Assembly (NCBI GenBank): GCA_022820365.1
Contig: JAJEFO010000006.1
Span: forward strand, 1 to 64,000
DNA from: Silicimonas sp.
GTDB taxonomy: Bacteria > Pseudomonadota > Alphaproteobacteria > Rhodobacterales > Rhodobacteraceae
DNA: 64,000 nt
Reading direction: 5' to 3'
Of this stretch, positions 1-9,182 are shown one piece after another (within the stretch, counting starts at the first letter, position 1; every line of letters starts with the position of its first letter). A model generated the notes under the pieces. That model was not told where the DNA came from. It saw nothing but the letters and a program-made list of their open reading frames with translations, and did no database searches. The position numbers were made by a program, and so were the translations under genes.

Positions 1-50
1 AACCCAGGCATCGATGCAGGGAGAGACAGCGCGCTGCGCGCGGATCGCCG

Positions 51-138
51 CCGTCAAGTGTGGCAGGATTCGCCGTCAAGTGTCGTAAGAATCCCCGTCA
101 AGTGTTGTAGGATTCCCCGTCAAGTACACAAGATTTTG
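51..138. repeat. Four 22-bp direct tandem repeats, possible insertion-sequence end
   Basis: The unit begins CCGTCAAGT at 51, 73, 95 and 117, an exact 22-bp period. The first three copies share CCGTCAAGTGT followed by a variable G/A-rich stretch and GATTC or AATCC. The fourth departs after CCGTCAAGT (ACACA). Multiple ~20-bp direct repeats near a terminus ending in CA are typical of IS21-family ends, so this may be the right end of an element lying to the left of the window. No transposase gene is visible, so that is inference. An operator array is the alternative. Confidence 0.5.
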
Positions 139-393
139 CAATGATTGTCCTGACGGAGACATTCATCCTGACGCCGAAATGAATCGATGTCGCCTGACGA
201 ACTTGCAGATGTACCTGTGTCAGCGCGATGCAAGGCCTCCCGACGTCGCAATCCTGGGCCCAATCATCGAATTCCCCGCCTATGTCGTCATTCCGGCTTT
301 CGTCCTGTAGCGCTGCACTTGCGGCTGCCGGCACCTTCGGCACCCGGTTTCAGCGGATCCAAGCATTGCCCAAGTGTGGACGCGGCGGTCCAA
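139..393. other. Intergenic region with no recognisable gene
   Basis: This stretch lies between the 22-bp repeats and the stop codon of the ABC ATPase gene. Short open frames exist on both strands, but none has a convincing ribosome binding site, composition or family resemblance. I see no terminator hairpin with a T-run. Confidence 0.4.
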
Positions 394-1461
394 TCAGTTC
401 AACCGGTCGCCAGTTTCGACGTCGAACAGGTGAACCCGGTCGGGATCGGGCGACAGGAAGATCGGCTGACCCGGAGCAAGTGAGTGCCTTTCGCGAAAGA
501 CCGCGACAATCTCCTCTGCCTCGGTCCTGGCCACAACGTGGGTCTCGGAACCAGTCGGTTCAACCACCGAAACCGTTGCCGGCAACCCGTCTTCGGCAAG
601 CGACAGGTGTTCAGGCCTGATGCCCAGTTTCACCTTGGCTCCATCAACCAGGCCGACGCCATTCGCCACTGGAACGACTTGCCCCGTCATCTCTACCTCG
701 ATCTCTGTCCGGTCGCCGACTTTGACGGCTCCGTCCAACAGGTTCATTGACGGTGAACCGATGAACTCTGCGACAAAGCGGTTGGCCGGCCTGTCGTAAA
801 GATCCAGAGGCGCACCAATCTGCCGGATATGGCCGTTCTCCATGACGACGATGCGATCAGCCATGGTCATGGCCTCGATCTGATCGTGCGTCACGTAGAC
901 GGTGGTCGTCTTGAGGCGCTGGTGCAGTTCCCGAATCTCGGCGCGCATCTGGACGCGAAGCTTCGCGTCCAGATTCGAGAGCGGTTCGTCGAAGAGAAAC
1001 ACTTGCGGGTCGCGGACAATTGCACGCCCCATGGCAACGCGTTGCCGCTGACCTCCCGAAAGCGAACGGGGATAACGATCGAGATAGGGCGTCAGCCCCA
1101 GGACTTCGGCCGCTTGGGTCACGCGCCGATCGACTTCGGACTTTTGCATGCGCCGCATCCGGAGCGCGAAGGCCATGTTGGATCGGACCGTCTTGTGCGG
1201 GTAGAGAGCGTAGTTCTGGAAGACCATGGCTATGTCGCGGCCCGCAGGCGGCACGCTGTTTACCACCCGGTCGCCGATCGAGATCGTGCCCGACGTGATG
1301 CCCTCCAGCCCTGCGATCATCCGCAAGAGCGTGGATTTCCCGCAGCCGGAAGGCCCTACCAGAACAACGAATTCGCCATCCGGAATCGTGAAGTCCATGC
1401 CATGGATCACTTCCACTGAACCATAGGACTTCCGTACATCGCGGATTCGAACTTCTGTCAT
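394..1461 (-). CDS. Sugar ABC transporter ATP-binding protein (MalK/UgpC type)
   Basis: This 355-residue protein would energise import of a carbohydrate as a dimer on the cytoplasmic face of the permeases. It has the Walker A motif GPSGCGKST at residues 36-44, the signature SLSGGQRQR at about 133, Walker [12 protein letters not shown] at about 155 and the H-loop VTHDQ near 190. The C-terminal ~110 residues fit the TOBE regulatory domain of MalK/UgpC proteins. The start was placed at the ATG before TEVRIRD because the frame upstream (nine more codons) adds non-conserved residues. It is divergent from the binding protein at 1704, so the transporter is expressed from two opposing transcripts. 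The substrate cannot be read from the sequence. Confidence 0.93.
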   Translation of the reverse strand: MTEVRIRDVRKSYGSVEVIHGMDFTIPDGEFVVLVGPSGCGKSTLLRMIAGLEGITSGTISIGDRVVNSVPPAGRDIAMVFQNYALYPHKTVRSNMAFALRMRRMQKSEVDRRVTQAAEVLGLTPYLDRYPRSLSGGQRQRVAMGRAIVRDPQVFLFDEPLSNLDAKLRVQMRAEIRELHQRLKTTTVYVTHDQIEAMTMADRIVVMENGHIRQIGAPLDLYDRPANRFVAEFIGSPSMNLLDGAVKVGDRTEIEVEMTGQVVPVANGVGLVDGAKVKLGIRPEHLSLAEDGLPATVSVVEPTGSETHVVARTEAEEIVAVFRERHSLAPGQPIFLSPDPDRVHLFDVETGDRLN

Positions 1462-1563
1462 GAGCCGCCTCTCCCGATTGGAGGCCACGATAGTGCAGGA
1501 AATTCAATTCTGTCCATCGCTACTTCGCCATTGCCTGGTGCCTCGCTTGACAGGCTCGGATGA

Positions 1564-1581
1564 CTTGGTGTCAACTCCAAG
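1564..1581. promoter_or_regulatory. Imperfect dyad in the divergent ABC promoter region (candidate operator)
   Basis: CTTGGTGTCAACTCCAAG has 5-bp outer arms (CTTGG/CCAAG) and matching GT/AC positions inside. It sits in the 242-bp space between the divergent ATPase gene (start 1461) and the binding-protein gene (start 1704). A site here could control both arms. It is short and unverified, and no regulator gene lies beside it. Confidence 0.25.
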
Positions 1582-1703
1582 CCTGAAAGGGCCAGATGTG
1601 TGTTCGGGAGGTGTCAGAAAAAACGGGTAGTGTGACGGCCCTCGAGAATTCCGTTCGGCACCCATTCGATGCCAGAAATTCCTGCAAAGCGAAAGGGAAG
1701 GAA

Positions 1704-3353
1704 ATGAAAACTAGTGTCTACAATTACATGAAACGTGCCGGAAAGATCCAGCGCCGCGACGTGCTGAAAGGACTCGGTGCAACAGGCACGATGGCGGCAT
1801 TTTCGGGTGTCGCGACCGGCGCAGGCGTACGCCCGGTCTGGGCAGCGTCGCACGACAGCTTGCGCGCCGACATCCTGAAGATACCCGGCGTGGGCATGGG
1901 TTCGCCCACTGACCCGGACTGGCAGAAGGTCGGCGAAATGTGCCTCGGCCCGATCAAGGAGGTCGTCAGCGAGGGTGAATTTTTTGGCGTCGAATTGACC
2001 TTCATGGGGCTGAACAACCAGAACCTTCACAACTTCCTGTTCCGTGGATTCCTGAAGCCTTGGGAGGCCTATACGGGCGCGACGATCAACTGGATCGATC
2101 TTGCTCAGGCGGACTACAACGCACGTCTTCAGCAGTCGATCGCGACCGGCACGGTGGATTTCGACATCATCGAGATGGGTGCACCGTTCGAGGGCGATGT
2201 CCTCGGCAGAGGCATGGCCTCGGTCATGCCCGACTGGGTCATGGACGTCATCGACATGGACGACTACGTGGGCTACCTGAAGGCGCCTGTCGGCACCTGG
2301 GACGGCAAGACCTACCGGATTTCGATCGACGGCGACTGCCACACGTTCGCCTACCGGACAGACTATTTCGGGGACGGCTCGGTCACCGGTCGCGACGTGC
2401 CGGCGACCTGGCAGGAAATCAATGAAATCTCCATGGAACTCAAGGGCAAGACCGATCCGCTGACCGGACTGGATGCCCATGGCTATCTTGATCCACTCAA
2501 GGGCTGGGGCGGGTTCGGTTTCTATTTCCTTGAGAACCGCGCGGCAGCCTATGCCAAGCATCCAAACGATCCGGCATGGCTCTTCGATCCCGACACGATG
2601 AAGCCCAGGGTCAACAACCCGGCCTGGGTCCAGGCGATCCAGGATGTTCTCGACCTGATCGAGGCGGATGCCTACCCGGCCGACCAGATCAACGCCGACC
2701 CTGGCACCACCGCATTCCAGCAATTCCTCGCAGGCACCGGCTCAATGCTCATGTGGTGGGGCGATGTCGGCTCGAACGCGCGTACGTCGGACACGTCAGT
2801 CGTTGGCGACGTGGTGGGCTTCGGCATCAATCCGGCCTCTGACCGCGTCTACAACGCGGCCACGGGCGCGTGGGAAAACACCATGAACGAAGCACCCAAC
2901 ATGGCCTATATCGGCTGGGGCGTGTACGTCATGGCAACGGTCGACAGTGACTCGAAGAGACAAAAGGCGGCCTGGTCGGCGGCGGCGCATCTCGGGGGCA
3001 AGGATCTCTCGCTTTGGGCCTCGGCATATCCGTCCGGCTTCCAGCCATACCGGAACAGTCACTTCAACTATGACGAGTGGGAAGAAGCAGGCTACGATCG
3101 CGCATTCATCGAAGACTACCTCGGCTCGAATGCGGACAGCTACAACCACCCGAACGCGGCCATTGAACCCCGCATCCCGGGCATCTTCCAATACTACTCG
3201 GTCGCGGAAGACGAACTGGCAAAGGGCTTTGCAGGCCAGTATGGCTCGGCGCAGGAAACAGCGGACGCCATCGCTGCAGCCTGGGAGAATATCACTGACC
3301 AGATCGGGCGCGAACAGCAGATCGCACTCTACAGGGCCTCGCTTGGGCTCTGA
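1704..3353 (+). CDS. ABC transporter extracellular solute-binding protein, Tat-type signal
   Basis: This 549-residue periplasmic binding protein would deliver a carbohydrate to the permeases encoded just downstream. The N-terminus has a twin-arginine motif, QRRDVLKG, at about residues 17-24, a hydrophobic stretch, and a likely cleavage site after VWA near residue 51. It therefore probably folds before export. The start was set at ATG 1704, preceded by an AAGGGAAGGA ribosome binding site; the frame is open for 36 codons upstream but that part looks non-coding. It is larger than usual family-1 binding proteins (about 400-450 aa), and polypeptides of this size are seen for some oligosaccharide or polyol systems. 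The operon continues with two permeases. Confidence 0.9.
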   Translation: MKTSVYNYMKRAGKIQRRDVLKGLGATGTMAAFSGVATGAGVRPVWAASHDSLRADILKIPGVGMGSPTDPDWQKVGEMCLGPIKEVVSEGEFFGVELTFMGLNNQNLHNFLFRGFLKPWEAYTGATINWIDLAQADYNARLQQSIATGTVDFDIIEMGAPFEGDVLGRGMASVMPDWVMDVIDMDDYVGYLKAPVGTWDGKTYRISIDGDCHTFAYRTDYFGDGSVTGRDVPATWQEINEISMELKGKTDPLTGLDAHGYLDPLKGWGGFGFYFLENRAAAYAKHPNDPAWLFDPDTMKPRVNNPAWVQAIQDVLDLIEADAYPADQINADPGTTAFQQFLAGTGSMLMWWGDVGSNARTSDTSVVGDVVGFGINPASDRVYNAATGAWENTMNEAPNMAYIGWGVYVMATVDSDSKRQKAAWSAAAHLGGKDLSLWASAYPSGFQPYRNSHFNYDEWEEAGYDRAFIEDYLGSNADSYNHPNAAIEPRIPGIFQYYSVAEDELAKGFAGQYGSAQETADAIAAAWENITDQIGREQQIALYRASLGL

Positions 3354-3362
3354 GCCGGACCC

Positions 3363-3414
3363 TGCCGCGCATTCGCGGCAACAACTCTCCGGGGGGCCGC
3401 CAGTTCGGCCTCCC
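3363..3414 (+). promoter_or_regulatory. Two hairpins between binding-protein and permease genes
   Basis: The first hairpin is TGCCGCG/CGCGGCA (3363-3369 with 3374-3380) around the loop CATT. The second is 3391-3398 with 3407-3414, eight pairs including one G-U, around an 8-nt loop. They fill the 87-bp spacer before the permease start at 3441. No T-run follows, so they look more like an mRNA-stabilising or partial-attenuation element that raises binding-protein yield than a full terminator. Confidence 0.55.
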
Positions 3415-3440
3415 GGGTTCTTCGCCAAGAGCCGAAACGC

Positions 3441-4544
3441 ATGAGCCAAGGTGACCTTCTGCACGTCGTGACCGGTGACGACATCGGAGAACGGCGCAGG
3501 TTCATCGGCAAGGCCCTCATCTGGGGGTCTTTCGCGGTCGTGGTTGCGGCATTTTCCTGGTGCGCCCTGGCACAGACAGGATACCTGGCCTGGGAACTGG
3601 CGAACTGGCGCCCGGCGCTTTATGCCTACCTGCTCTGGGCCACCTGCCTGTGCATCGCGCAGGTCGTGCTCCACGGCGAACAGGGAAAGCGGACGCTGTT
3701 CGTGCTGCCCGCAACGCTCTTTGTCGTTGCCATGGTGATCTTTCCGCTAATTTTCGCCCTCACGCTAGCCTTCTCGAACTGGAATCTCTCGGCCTTCGAA
3801 GGCCCGAGATTCAACGGTTTCGACAACGTCCGGCAGATGTGGACCGATCCGTTCTACTGGAACGCGTTGAAGAACATGGTCTACTACACGCTCGCGATAC
3901 TCGTGGAATATTCCATTGCCTTCGGCCTGGCGTTGATCATGGCGAGCCAGATCCGGGCACGGAAGTTCTTTCGCGTGGCGTTCCTGATGCCGCTCATGCT
4001 CTCGCCCGTGGCCGTGTCCTGGATGGTCGGCAAGTCAATGCTGGAGATCCGGTTCGGACCGATATCAAGGCTGGCGCGCTGGCTGGGCTGGGACCGGCCG
4101 AGCTTCTTCGGAGATCCCGAGATCGCGAGGCTGACCATCATGATCATGGATGCCTGGACGTTCATTCCCTTCATGATGATCATGCTGCTCGCCGGACTTC
4201 AGGCGATCCCGCGCGATATTCAGGAAGCCGCCCGTGTCGATGGCGCCAGCGGCTGGCGCAGCTTCTGGGAGGTGACGTTTCCGCTGATGCTTCCCGTCTC
4301 GCTGACAGCGATCCTGATCCGCATCATCTTCAAGCTGAAGCTGGCCGACATCATCATCAACGTCACGTCCGGCGGGCCTGGGGGTGCGACGGACAGCGTG
4401 ACGAGCTTTATCTTCCGCGAATACAGGGATCGCTCCAACGTCGGCTACGGAACGCTGCTTGCGATCGTTTACCTCGTGCTGATTGTCGTGGCCATCACCG
4501 TCTTCATGAAGGCGGTCGACCGCTGGATGAACCCGAGGTACTGA
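3441..4544 (+). CDS. Sugar ABC transporter permease (MalF-like)
   Basis: This 367-residue inner-membrane protein forms one half of the import channel. Hydrophobic segments include an N-terminal pair (about residues 28-75) before the usual six-helix core, giving roughly eight in total. The EAA loop that contacts the ATPase is present as EAARVDGASGW at about residue 262. It is followed after 1 bp by a second permease and preceded by the binding protein, so the three form one transcription unit. The N-terminal extension is typical of MalF-type rather than MalG-type subunits. Confidence 0.92.
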   Translation: MSQGDLLHVVTGDDIGERRRFIGKALIWGSFAVVVAAFSWCALAQTGYLAWELANWRPALYAYLLWATCLCIAQVVLHGEQGKRTLFVLPATLFVVAMVIFPLIFALTLAFSNWNLSAFEGPRFNGFDNVRQMWTDPFYWNALKNMVYYTLAILVEYSIAFGLALIMASQIRARKFFRVAFLMPLMLSPVAVSWMVGKSMLEIRFGPISRLARWLGWDRPSFFGDPEIARLTIMIMDAWTFIPFMMIMLLAGLQAIPRDIQEAARVDGASGWRSFWEVTFPLMLPVSLTAILIRIIFKLKLADIIINVTSGGPGGATDSVTSFIFREYRDRSNVGYGTLLAIVYLVLIVVAITVFMKAVDRWMNPRY

Positions 4545-4545
4545 G

Positions 4546-5463
4546 ATGGCCGAGCAGATCTTTTACGACCATTCCAGCGACCTTTCGCACAAGGCAAAGT
4601 GGTATGCGGGACGTGTGGCTGTCTATGGCATCCTGATCTTCTGGACAGTCGTCTGCCTGTTTCCGATCTACTGGACCGTCACCACAAGCTTCAAGCTGGC
4701 TCCGAACGTCATGCAGGGACACATGATCCCCTTTGTCGACTTTTGGCCGGCCTGGAAGGGCTGGGACAGCCTCGGTCTTTCGCCACGACTGGCCGGACAG
4801 GAATCCACCGTGCGCGAGGAATTCCTGAAACGCTTCACCAACTCGGCGATCACCAGCGTTTCGGCCTCGGTTCTGGCGGTTGTCCTCGGCTCGCTCGCCG
4901 CTTACGGTCTCAGCCGGTTCCGATACAAGTTCGGCTTCATGCGGAATCCGGACATCTCGTTCTTCTTCCTCAGCCAGTTGATCCTGCCGCCGGTAGTGCT
5001 CGCCCTGCCCTTTCTGGTGCTTTATCGTTCGCTCGATCTGCTCGATACGCGGATAGGCCTGATTCTCTTGTACACGTTGACGGTGCTTCCGATCGTCATC
5101 TGGATCATGCGCGACCAGTTCCAGTCAATCCCGGTTGAACTTGAGGAAGCCGCGCTCGTGGACGGGCTCTCGATCTGGCAGGCGTTCCTGACAATCGTCA
5201 TGCCGATCGCCCTTCCCGGCATGGTCGCGGCGTTCATCCTGTCTCTTGTCCTGACCTGGAACGAGTACTTCTTTGCTGCTCTGCTGACCTCGACCGACGC
5301 CAAGACACTGCCGGTGATGGTGGCAAGCCAAACCGGTAGCCAGGGCATAAACTGGTGGGCGATGGCGGCGCTCTCGACAGCCGCAATCGTGCCGCTGATC
5401 ATCATCGGCGTGGTTCTTGAACGCTTCATCATTAAGGGAATGGCTGCAGGCGCCGTGAAGTGA
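4546..5463 (+). CDS. Sugar ABC transporter permease (MalG-like)
   Basis: This 305-residue membrane protein is the second permease half. It has an N-terminal membrane segment (about residues 22-45), a periplasmic loop of about 65 residues, then the core helices. The EAA loop reads EEAALVDGLSIWQAF near residue 200. It starts 1 bp after the previous stop, which suggests translational coupling. It is the last plus-strand gene of the unit; the following kinase gene converges on it. Confidence 0.92.
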   Translation: MAEQIFYDHSSDLSHKAKWYAGRVAVYGILIFWTVVCLFPIYWTVTTSFKLAPNVMQGHMIPFVDFWPAWKGWDSLGLSPRLAGQESTVREEFLKRFTNSAITSVSASVLAVVLGSLAAYGLSRFRYKFGFMRNPDISFFFLSQLILPPVVLALPFLVLYRSLDLLDTRIGLILLYTLTVLPIVIWIMRDQFQSIPVELEEAALVDGLSIWQAFLTIVMPIALPGMVAAFILSLVLTWNEYFFAALLTSTDAKTLPVMVASQTGSQGINWWAMAALSTAAIVPLIIIGVVLERFIIKGMAAGAVK

Positions 5464-5709
5464 CGCTGAATGCGACCGACCGGTGCGGCCTGCGCCTTGT
5501 TCCGAGTGCGAAGTCCGGGATCCACGACCGGGAAGACACGGTCGGGTAGAACCGCTGCCTGAACTTGATCCTCCTCGGGATAACGCAAGCGGAAGCAATT
5601 GCGCAGGACGACACTGCCTTCGACGTGCGAATCAAGCCGTACCCGGTGCCCGACCCGTCACCGTTTCAAGACATGATTGACGTCCTGAAGCTAGGAAACA
5701 TGCATGACG
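5464..5709. other. Convergent intergenic region, possible gene remnant
   Basis: The space lies between the permease stop and the kinase stop. On the plus strand the frame from about 5550 to 5710 reads as plausible protein (it includes DTAFDVRIKPYP and DPSPFQDMIDVLK), but it has a stop immediately upstream and runs into the opposite-strand kinase gene. It may be the tail of a decayed gene. I could not assign a family. Confidence 0.25.
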
Positions 5710-7227
5710 TCACTTCTGGTCCGCTGCCTCCAGGTCTTCGCTCAATTCGGCCGCGATGTCCTTCGTCCTCTCGTAGAGGCGCAAGAAGCGCCGGTAGTGA
5801 CGATCATGCATGGCCAAGCGTCTCGGATTGACATTCTCCGCCGACGGGTTCCAGGCAGCAATGTCCTCCCACTGAGCCTGCCCGACGGCAAGTGCTGCGA
5901 GAAATGCATCGCCATAGCTCGCGCCAACCGTGATCCTGCTGACGGTCTGGGCAACGTCGCCAAAGTCCGAGGTTGACTGCAGCCAGAGTGAATTCCTGGT
6001 GCCTCCGCCGACAGCCAGAATGCGTTCCGGTTTTGCGCCTGCATCGCGGTAGGTCTCGATCACGTGGGCGGTGCCCATGGCGATGCCTTCGATCAACGCG
6101 CGGTAGATGTCGCCTCTTGTATGGGTCAGGTTCAGCCCGAAAAAGACACCTTTCGCCTTCGGGTCGTGAATCGGCGTGCGTTCTCCCGAAAAGTAGGGAA
6201 GCACAATCAGGCCATTGGAGCCGGGCGGCGATTCGGCGGCCTCGGCAGCAAGCCTGGGAAACGCCTCTTCGCGACGGAGATCCCCGGCGAGCTGGTCGCG
6301 AAACCAGTGGGTGAGGGTACCCGAGGTCGCGAGCCCCGCCATGGATGCATGCTGGCCGGGGACCAGCCAGGGCGCATACCAAAGGCGCGGGTCTCGAACC
6401 GGTTCGTCGGTCACCTGGATGACGAAAACGGTCGAGCCATACATCATCATCATGTCGCCAGGATTGCGAACGCCGACGCTGACGGCTTCCGCCGCCGCAT
6501 CGATGGTGCCACAGGTAACGGGCGTGCCTTTGGCGAGGCCCGTTTCGGCGGCGGCCCAAGCGGTGACGAAGCCCGCAATTTCACTGCTCCAGCACAGCTT
6601 CGGAAGCCGATTCAGCGGAGTGATCTCACCGGTCAGTGCGTCCGACCAGTCAAGCCTGCCCACGTCATACAGCGGGCTGAAATTCGCTGCCGTATAGTGG
6701 TCGATCACGTATTCCCCGGTAAGGCGGTGCGTGATGAAACTCGTCGAAGTCAGTATCTTGTGCGTCCTGGCATGCAGATCGGGATGGTTTCGCTTGAGCC
6801 ATAAGATTTTCGGGCCGACCGATTGCGACGTAAGGGCGTTGCCGCAGGTTGCGAGGATTTCATCTTCGCCGATCCCGGCGTTGAGATAGGCGATCTCCTT
6901 TTCCGCTCTGGTATCCACGCCGTACAGGACACCATTCATCAGCGGCATTCCATCGGCATCGACAGGCAGCATGCAGGGGCCGATGGCTGAGACCGCGAGC
7001 GCAGCAATGTCGTTGGGATCAATGCCGCTCTCGGCAATGAGCTGGCGGATGATCCGTACTGTATCGCCCCACCAATCCTCTTCAGGCCGATGCTCGGCCC
7101 AGCCCGGCTGGGGCACGAGCATCTCATGCGGATGCGCGGCCTGCGCGACTATTCTGCCAGTACGGACGCACACCAGGGCCCCCTTGGCTTCGTACGTCCC
7201 TATGTCGACGCCGAGAGTATATGTCAT
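5710..7227 (-). CDS. FGGY-family carbohydrate kinase (xylulokinase-like)
   Basis: This 505-residue protein should phosphorylate a sugar or polyol with ATP. The N-terminal phosphate-binding loop GVDIGTYEAKGAL lies at residues 6-18, and the C-terminal ATP-binding region contains AVGGGTRNSLW near residue 405. Length matches FGGY kinases. GWAEHRPEEDWW (about 45-56) and the overall layout resemble xylulokinases, but substrate specificity within FGGY kinases cannot be read by eye. It is the last gene of the five-gene minus-strand operon and starts 18 bp after the M42-like gene. A kinase next to a ribokinase-like gene implies two phosphorylation steps or two related substrates. Confidence 0.9.
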   Translation of the reverse strand: MTYTLGVDIGTYEAKGALVCVRTGRIVAQAAHPHEMLVPQPGWAEHRPEEDWWGDTVRIIRQLIAESGIDPNDIAALAVSAIGPCMLPVDADGMPLMNGVLYGVDTRAEKEIAYLNAGIGEDEILATCGNALTSQSVGPKILWLKRNHPDLHARTHKILTSTSFITHRLTGEYVIDHYTAANFSPLYDVGRLDWSDALTGEITPLNRLPKLCWSSEIAGFVTAWAAAETGLAKGTPVTCGTIDAAAEAVSVGVRNPGDMMMMYGSTVFVIQVTDEPVRDPRLWYAPWLVPGQHASMAGLATSGTLTHWFRDQLAGDLRREEAFPRLAAEAAESPPGSNGLIVLPYFSGERTPIHDPKAKGVFFGLNLTHTRGDIYRALIEGIAMGTAHVIETYRDAGAKPERILAVGGGTRNSLWLQSTSDFGDVAQTVSRITVGASYGDAFLAALAVGQAQWEDIAAWNPSAENVNPRRLAMHDRHYRRFLRLYERTKDIAAELSEDLEAADQK

Positions 7228-7245
7228 GGACTCCGGCCCCGTTTG

Positions 7246-8319
7246 TCAGTCGCGCGAAAGGCTGAAATGCGGGCCGATGCGATCCAGCGCTGCAATCAGG
7301 AGTTTGCATAGTGCGTCGAGATCACGAAGGTCCACGACCTCGCGCGACGAATGCGAATAACGCATCGGGAAACCCACGTCGATCGACGCGACACCTTCGC
7401 CGACGAGTTGAACATAGGACAGATCGGTCAGCGCTCCGGTTTGCGCACTGCGCTGGAGCGGCACTCCAATTTCCCCAGCGGCTTCTTCGAACAGCCGGAC
7501 CAGCGCCGGGTGCGGGATCACTCCATTGAGCGTACCTCGCCCGTGGAAACTGTAGAGGCTGATGCCCGGCCCTTGTCCTAACCGCATTTCGCCGCGATCA
7601 ACCATGTCGGGCGTGTCGGTGGCAAGCATGAGGTCGACCTGGATGGCGATGTCCGGCAACAGCCGCTGCGCCAGCGGCTGTGCGCCACGCAGGGAGAATT
7701 CCTCCTGCGTTGCAAAGGCGACGTGAACGGTCGGGCCCTGCCTGCGGTCAGCAAGCATGCGGGCCACCTCGATCAGGACGGCGCAACCGGCCCGGTCATC
7801 TATCGCAGGACCGGTCACGCGGTGTTCGCCCAATGCCGAACCGCCAGGCGAATAAACGACCGGCGCACCGATTTGGATGCCGGCCGCCTCGGCCGCTTCA
7901 CGGGTGTCGAAGCCGCAGTCGACGTAGAGGTCGGGATAACGGACAACCGTGTATTTCTCGTCCGGAGCCGTGGCGTGGTGACTCTTGTTGGCAATGACTC
8001 CGTTGATGTCCCGGCCATCGCCAAGGCAGATGGTCACCATTTGGCTGGCAAGTGCGCGCTCGGGCACTCCACCAAGACGTTCGAGGCGCAGAAAGCCGTC
8101 GGCTTCGATCTTTCGGACCACGAAACCGAGCTGATCCATGTGGGTGAACAGAAACACGCTCGGACCGCTGCCCTCGAACGTGGTCCAAAGGTTGCCCAGC
8201 CTGTCACTCGTGCTGGGCAACGAACCGAGGTGATGGGCAATCCGCCGGCGAACGCGATCTTCATGCCCCGAAAGGCCAGGAATTGACATCAGGTCAACCA
8301 GGAGTTCGCGGACACTCAT
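7246..8319 (-). CDS. M42-family metallopeptidase-like protein (FrvX/SgcX type)
   Basis: This 357-residue protein has the dinuclear-metal ligands of M42 enzymes: H in FTHMDQLG (about residue 66), D in AIDDRAG (about 173), paired E in TQEEFSLRG (about 206), D in LATDTPD (about 233) and H in RYSHSSREVVD (about 321). M42 members include aminopeptidases and deblocking enzymes, but several sit in sugar operons with unknown roles (FrvX, SgcX). The start was chosen at ATG 8319, which overlaps the upstream TGA as ATGA. A GTG three codons earlier is the alternative. The neighbours suggest a role in carbohydrate use rather than protein turnover. Confidence 0.87.
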   Translation of the reverse strand: MSVRELLVDLMSIPGLSGHEDRVRRRIAHHLGSLPSTSDRLGNLWTTFEGSGPSVFLFTHMDQLGFVVRKIEADGFLRLERLGGVPERALASQMVTICLGDGRDINGVIANKSHHATAPDEKYTVVRYPDLYVDCGFDTREAAEAAGIQIGAPVVYSPGGSALGEHRVTGPAIDDRAGCAVLIEVARMLADRRQGPTVHVAFATQEEFSLRGAQPLAQRLLPDIAIQVDLMLATDTPDMVDRGEMRLGQGPGISLYSFHGRGTLNGVIPHPALVRLFEEAAGEIGVPLQRSAQTGALTDLSYVQLVGEGVASIDVGFPMRYSHSSREVVDLRDLDALCKLLIAALDRIGPHFSLSRD

Positions 8320-9119
8320 TCGGCACACCTTGCCCGCTGCACGAAATCCCTCGCTCGATCCGGATCAATTGCCCGCCACGTATCACCGTCGAACTTCAGT
8401 GCCGAACCGACAATGCAACCGTCGGCAATCTTCAATACGTCGGCGACGGTCTCGTGCTTCACACCGGTATTTGCCATGACCGGCGTGTCGGGAAGCACTG
8501 CCTTCACCGCTTCGAGGTCCTCCATGCGCGCAGCCTCGCCCGTGATGGTGCCGGACACCAGCACGGCATCGGGGATCGAGGAAAAGACCGCGGAACGTGC
8601 CCGGTCCGGTAGCGATCGGCGATCAAGGCTGTCGGCGAATTCGGCGGAGATGTTGTAGAACATTGCAAGGTCCGGACGCCCGAGACGATCACGATAGCGC
8701 ATCGCCTTGCCGGCATCAGGTGTCCAGGGCCCCATGTCCGAGGCATACGTGCCCGTGAAAATTTCCCGGCAGAATGCGGCGCCCGTGGCAGCTGCAAGCG
8801 CGACCGTCGCCATAGGGTCCCAAAGCACGTTGACGCCAAAGGGCACCGCAATCTTGTCCTTCAGCTGCCCGATTACGAATGCCATGGTCGCAGTAGAGGA
8901 CGTATCGACATCGAGTTCGTAGGGCCTGTCATTCTCGTTGCCGAACATGACTGCATCGAATCCGGCCTCTTGGAGAGCTGCTAGATCCGCACGCGCAGAT
9001 TCGACGAGGCCGTCAATGCCGACCCTGGCATCATGGAGCGGCGATCCAGGCAATGCGCCAAGGTGAACCATGCCGATAACCGGCTTGGTCGTTCCGAAGA
9101 GCGTCTGAAACCTGGTCAT
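8316..9119 (-). CDS. BtpA/SgcQ-family TIM-barrel protein
   Basis: This 267-residue protein has the family's opening GMVHLGALPGSPLH (about residues 15-28), the internal FGNENDRPY and the late VMANTGVKHETV and DGCIVGSALK segments, consistent with a phosphate-binding barrel. BtpA was first named from photosystem I biogenesis in cyanobacteria, but in bacteria such as E. coli the homologue SgcQ lies in a sugar operon. The ATG at 9119 is preceded by GGTGGAGAG; an in-frame GTG four codons upstream is less likely. It overlaps the M42-like gene by 4 bp. Its enzymatic reaction is unknown. Confidence 0.85.
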   Translation of the reverse strand: MTRFQTLFGTTKPVIGMVHLGALPGSPLHDARVGIDGLVESARADLAALQEAGFDAVMFGNENDRPYELDVDTSSTATMAFVIGQLKDKIAVPFGVNVLWDPMATVALAAATGAAFCREIFTGTYASDMGPWTPDAGKAMRYRDRLGRPDLAMFYNISAEFADSLDRRSLPDRARSAVFSSIPDAVLVSGTITGEAARMEDLEAVKAVLPDTPVMANTGVKHETVADVLKIADGCIVGSALKFDGDTWRAIDPDRARDFVQRARCAE

Positions 9120-9182
9120 CGATCTCTCCACCCCGATGCCGCCCTTGCCGATGCCATGGGCTTGCGGAATTCCGGTTCGCTC

